The translations under genes and the position numbers were made by a program. DNA of 64,000 nucleotides, taken from positions 457,001 to 521,000 of the forward strand of contig SIJG01000041.1 of the NCBI GenBank assembly GCA_023374025.1. Reading direction: 5' to 3'. Below the pieces are notes generated by a model that was not told where the DNA came from, ran no database searches, and saw only the letters and a program-made list of their open reading frames with translations. Position 1 is the stretch's first letter; each line of letters opens with the position of its first letter. Positions 48,343 through 57,529 of this stretch are shown here, piece by piece. Source of the DNA: Heterodera schachtii. Lineage: Eukaryota > Nematoda > Chromadorea > Rhabditida > Heteroderidae.

Positions 48343-48441
48343 TATCCAATATTTTTACTATTTGCAAAGAAAAATGGTTAATATTTATTCAAATGGCTTA
48401 TATTTTTCACCGGAATGGATTTTTTCCAACATTTTTTGGAA

Positions 48442-49400
48442 AAATTGAAGAATATGTGTACCAAACCGAATTGGACGAATGATATATCATTCGACGCCTC
48501 TCGGTCTGTAATGCACGAATCTGAAAGAATTTTTTGGCGGAAACCACTTTGGGCCAAGTTATGGGCCCGGGACTGAAGTGGAAAAATGACTGTGGGACTG
48601 AACCGTCCAAAGCCTTAAAACGCATAAAATGCAACAAAATAGATATCAATCGCTTCCTCTCGGCATGTAAAGGATGAATCCGAAAGAATTTTTGATACAA
48701 AAGAAAATTGTCAAAAGTTATGGGTCCTCAAAGCCTCAACAAATAAAAAAATTGTAATGGACTAAAGTGTACAAATTAAAAGTGAATTGGTGAGTGTATT
48801 TTGGCCATAACACCGCACACTCGACTACGGCGGCCAGTAGGTGGGGCGAGACTACGGGCTACGGAAGAAGTCCGCGCGTGATCCGCAGGCGGTTGACTGA
48901 TTGGCGGGGGCCCTTCGGGCCCCCGCAGTCAACCGCCTGTGGCGCTCGTCAGACTTTTTCCTCCGCCCTCCGTCTCGCCCCACTACTTGCTCCGTCTTCG
49001 CATGCTCGCCAAGGCGGGCGCTGCGCGCCCTCATAAATGGATTCCTGACAATTATAAACCAAGAGGAATACCCATTACAATTTTTTTATCAGGGTCATTT
49101 TTTGAGGCTTTGAGGACCCATAACTTTTGACAATTTTCTTTTGGATCAAAAATTCTTTCGGATTCATCCTTTACATGCCGAGAGGAAGCGATTGATATCT
49201 ATTTTGTTGCATTTTATGCGTTTTAAGGCTTTGGACGGTTCAGTCCCACAGTCATTTTTCCACTTCAGTCCCGGGCCCATAACTTGGCCCAAAGTGGTTT
49301 CCGCCAAAAAATTCTTTCAGATTCGTGCATTACAGACCGAGAGGCGTCGAATGATATATCATTCGTCCAATTCGGTTTGGTACACATATTCTTCAATTTT
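48442..49400. repeat. fold-back module B with GC-rich palindrome in its loop
   Basis: Arms of about 320-330 bp (48442-48760 and 49071-49400) are near-perfect inverted copies. The arm matches 36400-36735 in the VPS33B element. The loop carries the fourth GC-rich palindrome. Confidence 0.85.
48812..49012. repeat. GC-rich palindromic module, copy 4
   Basis: Same module as the other three, inverted relative to copy 1. The right edge continues into CGCCAAGGCGGGCGCTGCGC, which is not present in the other copies. Confidence 0.88.
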
Positions 49401-49465
49401 ACCGCAGTTTTTAGCAACTATAAATCCGAGCCCTAATTATCACTCATTGGCAGTTTAAATTTTCT

Positions 49466-50731
49466 TTATTTTATAAACAAATTGGTGAGGAAATTGAAGA
49501 GGGTTTTATGGAATTGAGTTGGATGTGATAAATGGCACAAATGTTTTCCTTCGGGAATTTCAACCAATCGACTGTTGGGCAAATTCTTGAGTTTGTTCGC
49601 AGAATTTATGCCTAAACGGAAGAATACTAATAGGTTATCATCAAAAACTCGGATAACCAATTGATGTGTCGAAAGCGCCCCGGATGATCAGACAGGGACT
49701 GAATTTGGTTTTTGTTCAAAAATTTTTTGGTACTTTTACAGTTCTGTGGCTATGTATACAATAAAGAATTTTTGGTCAAACCCCACGGTCGCTTTCCAAG
49801 TTTCTCCATATTAAATTCCCTAATGCCCCCCACATCTATTTTACAATTCCGAACCCGGAATCAAAATTCAAATTTTCGGATAGAAAATTTAGACTTTGGA
49901 CCTTTTTTAATAATTCATGCCTGGAGTCCTGAATTGATCGAAATGGGTACCGTTTTTTAAGACAAAATCATTCACAAAGCATTTCAATTTGTAGTCACAG
50001 TACCAAAAAAGTGAATGTCCAACAATAGTAATTCTTACATTGGGTTATTGACCAATTCTTCCACTTTCAGTCGGTGAGTGTCCGACACGCCAATTGCAAT
50101 GAATGCTTTAACGCGGAAATGAATGTCCTTTTTCTTAATTCCACGAGAAAGGAACGGAATGAGGTAAATGCCGGACATCGAACTGGCCACAAGCACAACT
50201 TCACGTGCTCCGATATGTGAAGTTAACTTCAGCAAAAAATTTACATTTTCCTCCTCGTCAAAAACAAAATTTGAGAGGTGAGGCGCAACACAGCAAAAGC
50301 CGGAAGCCGAAAGAATCTTAGGAAAAGCGACTTAAACAAAGGGAGGGGAAAGTGCGCACCTGAAGAGTTCTCCGCCAAACATTGGCATCATTTGTTTGGC
50401 TAAATGACTTCTTTAAAATCGTGAAAACAAACGGTGCCATAGCAATTCGTACAGTTGAAGTAATATTAATTTGTAAGACCATTTGTTTTTTTGGTACGAA
50501 CTGCCATTGACCCACCAAAACGCACTCGTGCAACAGCAAAATGTGAAGAGGCAAAATGGGGACGGAGACTGGCGGGAAAGAGCGCAGGAAACGAATTGTG
50601 CCGCCGCCATTCTGCTGATCCAACAAACAAATCAATGCCAATATCACCAGAAAGTTTTTGGCTGACCCACCACCATTCCCAATTCCCACCCATATTTTCT
50701 TCCACCTCTGTAATGGCCTCTTCCGTGACAT
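49466..50731 (-). CDS. ABHD14-like alpha/beta hydrolase
   Basis: Alpha/beta-hydrolase fold protein. It best fits ABHD14A/B, a family with reported protein-lysine deacetylase activity for the B form. A possible N-terminal membrane helix FLVILALICLLDQQ precedes IRFLRSFPPVS and LPLHILLLHE, where the family has LLLHG. Then KSFSQTNDANVWRRTL, ILSASGFCCVAPHLS, and the nucleophile region EVVLVASSMSGIYLIPFLSR (50150-50210). VKAFIAIGVSDTHRLKVEEL follows. The last exons hold ANKLKNLPNSRLVEIPEGKH, with the catalytic His, and HPTQFHKTLFNFL. The acid residue is probably in VIRVFDD, near a 36-base intron. The stop TAA is part of an AATAAA, and the hAT-like element starts soon after. A further ORF upstream (to 50855, LESTLSTTIKSIDLQIELPK) may be a 5' exon or a separate small gene. 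Confidence 0.78.
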
Positions 50732-51024
50732 TCAATCCGTCAGCCAAGCAATCCAAACATTTAGGCAATTCAATCTGAAGGTCGATTGACTTAATCGTCG
50801 TGCTCAAAGTTGACTCTAATTTGGTGTCATTGAGCATAACAAAAAAACGGCACAAAGCTGTATTTTAATCATACACATAAATCGGGAGTTGAGAAGACAG
50901 AACAAGCTTTGGTAAAAACACGGCAACTCATAAAAAAACGAACATTCGAATTTTTGAAAATTGCCAAATGAGGAACGGACAAACAATTTTAGGCTAATTT
51001 GCCGGTGATTGTTCTTCACTTTTG

Positions 51025-53125
51025 TCAAAGGCTGTCTCGACAAATGATGCGGTGACGGACTTTTCTTCGCCTTCTTTCTTTTCTTCGCCTTTGGTAATGT
51101 TTCTAAACAACAAATTTGGTTGCCTGAACAAACGGTGCTTCTTTTTATGAAATAAAGTCCAATAGTTTCGGATGCACTCACTTTTTGGCCTTCGATGGAC
51201 ACTTGCGCCGGTGTTTAATGCAGTGGTGGTGGCGCAAATGGTGGTGGCATTTGCTCCGATGCTGTCTTTTGCGCTGGTCCATTTCGGCAGCAGTAACTTT
51301 CAATTCGCCATTGGCCGGCGCTTCGCCCTTAATGGGGTCCTCCCGACTTCTAAAAACACTAGTCATAAATGCATTTGCAATGCCCGACTCGGGTTCTGCC
51401 GTACCGTTCGCCCACCTGTTCCGGTCTCGGCTTCGTCTGTTTCTGTCTCGGCTTCGACTTCTTCCCCTCCTTTCTCTGCTGCGCGACCGTCGCTGCTCCC
51501 TTTCCTTCTCTTTGCTCCTCGACCGCCTTCTTTCGCGACTCCGCGACCTTCGTCTCGCCCCTCCACCGTATCGTTCGTCCTCATAGCCATACAATTTTGC
51601 ACGTTCGCCAAATTTGCTTTCAATGTCCTTTTGGATTGGCACAGGAATTCGAGGGAAAAGCGTGCCATAGAAATCCAGCTAAAAACGTACGTTTTGATAA
51701 ACAAAAGTATGTTTATAGTTTAGGAATAATTAGTCGCCATTCATTGATTTTTTCGCCAGACAATTCGAAGACATTATTATTTTTAAAACATACTAAAAAA
51801 CAACAATGTTAACGCAATATCCTTTAAAAGTTAAAAGTGAGCTCAATTTTCCCATATTTTTGTTGGTAAAAATATAATAAACAAATCTGTTTTAATTTAG
51901 AAAACTAAATTTTCTGTCCATGGTAAAAATGTGAGGAGGGGACGATGTTGCTCCCCGGCACCGACGGGTCTAAAACTTAGTAGGAATTTTGAAGAATAAA
52001 GCGCTCTAAATTTTATTTATTATTTGAGCATTTCTGTGCATTTGCCTTCGAACTTTTCCTGTCGACCTTGGTGAGCATCATCCTGACAAGCTGTCCCATT
52101 TGCATTGTGTCACCTCCTCCCGAACGTGGGTCAATCTCTGCGTCGTCGTCCTGCAAAAAGTGCACATTTAAACAAACAAATGCTAATAGCAGACCAAATA
52201 AGGCTCCATCCACGCCCAAAGATCGGCAGGTTTTTGCGTGTATCGGATGTACATAAAGCCAATTCCTCGCAAGTAAATCGACTGACGACTGTTTATCATG
52301 GCCACCAATTGTTTCCGAGTGACTCGCAAAGTAAAGAGTTTGTACAGCAGACAAAACGCTGTAGAGATTACGCCTCCCGCTCCGACACCACGGACCCTAA
52401 ATTTGGGGGAGAGCATAATGGAGTTGGCATTAGTGAATTATTATCTAAATGTCACACGAACCGCCCATAATGATTCAGTTCGGAATAAAATGGTTAAAAT
52501 TACTCTCATGAAATTTAGAAACTATCCCTTCTAAATAATGGATTTTGCTATAGAAACAAATAACAATTTTGTTGCCTGTTTTTGCTTGAATTCTGATGTA
52601 AAATCAGACAATGAACATCTCTTTAAAGGATAGGGCCAAAAGGGGCCCATTGAATGTAACCTATTGCTTCCGCTCACCCGCCACACATTCCCGTCATCCC
52701 CGTCGTTCGGCGTGTGCCACGCTCCCATGGCTCGAGATGTTTGACCTGAAAAAAGGAAAAATGCATTAAAGCATAAAGAAATTGTAAGTGAAAATAGATA
52801 AGACGAAAAAGTACATTGACAAAGACTTCGTCCGCAACTTGCTGGTAAGAGGTCACTTCGTTCAGATAGTTCTTCCAGTAAGTGCTTTGCACCACATTCT
52901 CCAGCACGAGAGTGTTCAGATTCATCGTTTGCACATTGCCCCAAACCGGCAAAATGTTGTTCTTCTTCGTTATTTTCTGAAAGGTATTGTTTCTTTCGTA
53001 AGTCCTAATCCAACAACTTGGATGTCGGGAATGCTCGTATCTGTTGCATCGTCCTCGTAGAAGACTTCGCTTCCCGCGTTAAATCCCATTACATCTTTGA
53101 ACGTACTCGCTTCTTGAATGTCCAT
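51025..53125 (-). CDS. PRPF38B: PRPF38B-like pre-mRNA splicing factor
   Basis: Nuclear splicing factor of the PRP38 family with an RS tail, associated with spliceosome activation. The start is MDIQEASTFKDVMGFNAG at 53125, and a 41-base intron follows. The PRP38 domain reads NNILPVWGNVQTMNLNTLVL, YWKNYLNEVTSYQQVADEVF (52820-52890), KHLEPWERGTRRTTGMTGMC (52675-52745), VRGVGAGGVISTAFCLLYKL and YLRGIGFMYIRYTQKPADLW (52205-52390). It continues with GGGDTMQMGQLVRMMLTK (52055-52120) and VPIQKDIESKFGERAKLYG (51590-51640). The Arg/Ser tail has RRRSRSRERRRSRSKEKE and a His-rich end. The last exon is basic and stops at 51025. The tail is shorter than in vertebrates. Confidence 0.94.
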
Positions 53126-53959
53126 TGAGAACGGTTATCTTATTTCTAAACCAATTTACCTAATTTAAATATTTTATGCTTATTGTTAGTTTTAAGGTCA
53201 TAAACACACGACTCCCGGGATTTTGGAATGGTTAATCGGCGATTACGAATCAAAGGCCGAGTTCAATCAATTCCGAACAAGGAATGGGCGAAATTCACAC
53301 CTGATTCACGTTCCACATTATATTTTTATGACTTTTAAATAATTATTGTAGTTTTAAAAACAAAGCCAAAATATTTAATTTGGAATTATATTACGGACTA
53401 AAATTTTTTGAAAACAAAACGGTCCCTCCTTTGGTTTTTCGGGGGCCCATAACTTTAAAATTCGGGAAGGATTTCGGAATTTGGTTGAGAGTGATGTCAG
53501 AATCGTTATCCGCAATTATGAAAATCTCTGTAAACGAATAAAAAAAAAATTTTGCAAACCAAAAAGTTTTTGGAATATTTAAAGTAAAAGTGCCAAAATT
53601 TTGGTAATAGTCAAATTATTTCATTAGATCAAAAAGAAATGCATTTTTAATGTATTTTAAACAATTAATTGATTGATCTTTAATTTTTTTTAACAATTTC
53701 AAAAATAAAAACAGGCCAAAGCCCGTTTTTCTCCAGGAAATTCAAGTCCAAAATAGAAGACAGGCCAAATCCAGACTTTTTTCAAACTGTCGAATTCTAG
53801 TAATAATAGAAATGGAAAAGTCAAAAATTTATCTTTCAAAATATATAAAACAAAAACATTATAATTTTGATTTCTCATGATTAAAATAAAAAAATAAATA
53901 AATTAGTCATCGAAGAAAGTCACTGGGCGTGTGTCAAATTGGTCCCGTTATGTGCGTGT
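53126..53959. other. PRPF38B-ALG1 spacer with dispersed repeat
   Basis: AT-rich and without a gene. The segment at about 53440-53545 (GGAAGGATTTCGGAATTTGG, then GATGTCAGAATC) is similar to 45240-45345. Confidence 0.55.
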
Positions 53960-56087
53960 CTACAAATTCTCAAAATGCGGCCAGACAACATCTGAAAATT
54001 TACAAATACATGGTATTATCGAGAAGTACCATTACCGTCCCAATTTTTAGTCCAATCGTTCTTCTTTGCCTCTTCCTTGACATTTTTGGTGAGATCAGTA
54101 AGCTTCTGCAATTAAAGAATAAGATAAAATGATTGGAAAATAGATAAGAACCGAATTTCCAGGAAATCCAAGCGAAAGGTCGGCCAAAAGATTTTCCAAT
54201 TCTTCAGGCGTATCAAAGAGGAGCCCATTGGTCCCATCGATGAGTTCACCGATGGCGGGAAAGTTCTTGGCCAACACGGGGACACCGCTGCCGAGCATAT
54301 CCACGACTTTCATCGGCAAATCAAATCCTTAGGGAAACCAAATCAAACGAGTCCAAACTCATCAGCTATTCACCCGAGGTCGACGTATGAAGAGAAACTC
54401 CAAGGTCGGCACAGGACAGAAACTGAAAAGGGGCAAATAGTAAATAGAAAACTAAGCATTGGTGGGAACCTTGGGATAGTCATCCGCCGACAACCAAGCA
54501 GTGAAAATGCGCACTTTCTCCCATTTGGTATTCCGAATGCGTTCTTCATAGAATTCCTTCTGCGGCCCTTTACCAGTGATGACCACCACAATTTTCGGGT
54601 GTGTTTTTGACGTCCCCTGCGTTTCCACGTCGGTCATTCGTTGGTCGAGGCGGACAAGCGCATCAAGTAGAATGGAGAAGTCTTCGTCAGGAGTCCAGCT
54701 AACAATAAGTGGTTCATTGTGAAAGTCCCAAGGTGAATTTTGATCTGTCCCCCGCCCCACCGTCGCCGGAAAAATGAAAAATTTTATTTTCTTCGGGTCC
54801 GGAGGGCTAAAGCCCTCTAGCACCCCTTCCCTCCCAGTGAATGGATTGGTGCATTATTCCTTCCATTCATACCTTGTGGAAGAAACAGCGAGAAACGGCC
54901 GATTTTCACGAAGCGTGAGAGTTACATCAGCTTCTTCGCGAACAAATTTCCATTCTAAAAACTGAATTTAAGTAAGCATAAAATGAACTATTAGCAAAAC
55001 AACTTACCCTCGGTGAGTCCGCTCAGTGTTTCCGACGTAAAGCAGTGCAAGAATTTAATCTTTTCTTCGGAGCTCGTGTTTCTTAAAAATGGATCAGACT
55101 TTGAAAATGCTAACAGATTTACTTGGAGAACCAATTTGGCGGACGGTCATAAACGGTGATAGCATTCACACCCCAACGGCGTTCCAAGTCATTTTTCATC
55201 GCATTGGACACACAAAAGTTAAACGAAGCCCTTCGACCGAAAAATCCTTCGATCAAACCGACCAAATAAGAAATCCTAAAAAAGGGAACCTTTTCGGTAG
55301 TAATCACTTTTGCGGGTCCTATAATTAATGAATTTTTGGAGCTTGTAAAAAGATTTTGGCATATCATTAGCTTTATTTATGGTTAGTCCACTTGGTTTTA
55401 TAACCGAAACTCAAAATTTAAGTCAAAATTAACTTACCACGAGTTGTCGAGCATTGAACTCGAATAATTGTGCCAATCGACGACAAAAGTAGCGAAACGA
55501 ATCTTTGCCAACTGAAAATTTATGTAATTTTGGAAGGTTAGGGAAAATTACCAAGTAGCAAACGATCATTGCAGGAATTCCGGGAGGATTTTGCACCATA
55601 ATAAGCTGACGGTGCCTATGTCCACGACAAAGCACAAAAAAGGCGTATGGAATAGCAAAGAGAAGCCAAACCATCTTGACCAAACGGATCAGAAAGCGAC
55701 GGAAAGGATTGTCAGAAGATGAAGAAATCGGCGGCTTTGGAAGTGCGACGAAACTTAAGCAAAATCACAGTGTAAAGGCATTGAATAGAGCTCAAATGCT
55801 TTGCTGACTTTATTTGTTCGCCAAAAACATCTCCATGGGGCTGATTGTCCATGTAACCGACCAAATTCACATACGCCCCCTGCCGGGCCAGAGAATAGGC
55901 GTGGTAACCCATGCGAGGACTGCGTCCGATATCGCCAACAACGAAAAGAGTCGCATTCGCATCTTCCACTGAACAGTAAAATGTTTTCAAGCAACAAACA
56001 GTTTGTATGTGACAATTTGCTAATGTATATTTCACTTTTTAGTTAAGCGCAATCCTATTTACTTAGGTATGTACCTTCACTGTCCAT
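53960..56087 (-). CDS. ALG1: ALG1 chitobiosyldiphosphodolichol beta-mannosyltransferase
   Basis: Adds the first mannose to GlcNAc2-PP-dolichol on the cytosolic side of the ER in N-glycan assembly (GT33). The first exon MDSE (56087) joins VEDANATLFVVGDIGRSPRM and YHAYSLARQGAYVNLVGYMD (55860-55960). Then come a membrane stretch VWLLFAIPYAFFVLCRG, MVQNPPGIPAMIVCYL, FVVDWHNYSSSML (55440-55480), FFGRRASFNFCVSNAMKNDL, WGVNAITVYDRPPNWF (55125-55230), VSWTPDEDFSILLDALVRLD, IVVVITGKGPQKEFYEERI and ADDYPK. LPMKVVDMLGSGVPVLAKNF holds the conserved glycosyltransferase site. The last exon ends VVWPHFENL at 53960. Family length is covered. The exon between the WHNY and GRRASF blocks was placed by homology. 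Confidence 0.95.
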
Positions 56088-56371
56088 GATACAATTCTCC
56101 AACAATTTGTGAAAAGTGATAAGAAAGTTGTCAATTGGATTTACAGTCTTTGTTTATTTAAGCAAAGATCCTTAATCAAATACAAATTAAAGTTTAAAAC
56201 ATTGATACATATGCAAATGCATGTGTATTAATTAAATGGATGCATTTGAAAGCGAATTAAAAATGAAGAGAAAAAAAGAAAGGGAAAGTGAAAAACATAC
56301 CTAATACATTTTTTAAAATTATTTTGTTGGTGAAAAGAATGACCAATTTACAAATGGAATTCGAAAATGAC
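56088..56371. other. ALG1 upstream region
   Basis: AT-rich sequence upstream of ALG1. It includes the left 10-bp target-site copy CGAAAATGAC (56362-56371) of the MULE-like element. No gene seen. Confidence 0.5.
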
Positions 56372-57234
56372 GGTCAGGGTCGTTTTCGTACCGCCATTTT
56401 CGTACCACCGTTTTCGTACCGCCGTTTTCGTACCGTGGACGTTTTCGTACCGCCGTTTTCGTACCGGGGACGTTTTCGTACGAGTTCTTGTACAAGCGTC
56501 AGATTCGATTTGAATAACTTAAGAATCCCATTCATAAAATATAATATAGAAAATTCATAAATTTAACAAAAATAACAAAATTCCGGGACACAATAAGGTC
56601 GCATCTCATAGTTTCGGGAAATACCGTCGAGAAAATTGTCAATGTTCTCGGGATTGACATTGGCTGGTTCATTTTGTAGTTAATAAAAGCTAAATTGTCA
56701 AAACATTAAGAGATTCTTCCAACAATTAAGAAAAATCAGCCAGGTTTCATTGCATTTTTATCGATCGAATATTATTTTTCGGAATTTTCTTTGTATTTTT
56801 CGGCATGTTCTTCACTAAAACCAAATTTTGCCTCAAAAAGTCAAACTCCTCCATTTAGAGTTAGCGAAAAAAAAGTCATTTGACTTAAATTCCCAGCCCT
56901 AGTAATTACTTAGATAAAAAAAATAATATAAATGCAATTTTTTTTTGCATATCCACTGGTACGAAAACGGCGGTACGAAAACGTCTCCGGTACGAAAACG
57001 GCGGTACGAAAACGGCGGTACGAAAACGGCGGTACGAAAATGGCGGTACGAAAACGTCCTGGCCCGCTAGTAATTACTTAGATAAAAAAAATAATATAAA
57101 TGCAATTTTTTTTTGCATATCCACTGGTACGAAAACGGCGGTACGAAAACGTCTCCGGTACGAAAACGGCGGTACGAAAACGGCGGTACGAAAACGGCGG
57201 TACGAAAATGGCGGTACGAAAACGTCCTGGCCCG
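56372..57234. mobile_element. MULE-like element, 863 bp, with tandem GTACGAAAACG ends
   Basis: Flanked by the 10-bp direct repeat CGAAAATGAC (56362-56371 and 57235-57244). The terminal regions are inverted relative to each other and consist of repeated CGTTTTCGTACCGCC on the left and GGCGGTACGAAAACG on the right. The right end carries a head-to-tail duplication of 168 bp (56899-57066 and 57067-57234). No ORF of transposase type is seen. Confidence 0.8.
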
Positions 57235-57529
57235 CGAAAATGACCCAACTCATTTGTCAGTTAATTAAAAAATGATGTTTTGAGTATCGTTTCGCCATTT
57301 TTTAATTACAAATTTAAAAGCAGTAAAATTCCATTTCGAGTGGAGTTGGGTGACTAATTTATGATACCTCACTATCCGCAAGACTATTTTAGCGATACGG
57401 TATGTCTATTGAAATTTGCAAATGGTCCTACTAATTGAAGGGGGCGGGGGGCGAAGAATGCCATGGCAACACACCGTGGCTTTTCTTTTATTTTGTTTAT
57501 TCCCTAAATTTATTTGTTTCTTTTTCGCG

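Larger units (their letters stand above)
45413..49435. mobile_element. hAT-like non-autonomous element, 4.0 kb, with nested insertions
   Basis: The ends are inverted repeats, TAGGGCTCGGATTTATAGTT at the left and its exact inverse at the right. They are flanked by the 8-bp direct repeat ATTATCAC (45405-45412 and 49436-49443). A T/CAGGG start with an 8-bp duplication is typical of hAT elements. No transposase is recognisable; the longest ORF (46037-46642) is not conserved. The interior is a stack of fold-back modules and a 447-bp MULE-like insertion, so the 4 kb size reflects nesting. It starts 22 bases past the ABHD14-like stop codon. Confidence 0.75.

Noticed and set aside
56390..57230. CRISPR-like array from regularly repeated GTACGAAAACG motifs
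   Set aside because: Motifs are nearly contiguous without unique spacers, are inverted between the two ends, and sit inside an element with a 10-bp target duplication in a eukaryotic genome.
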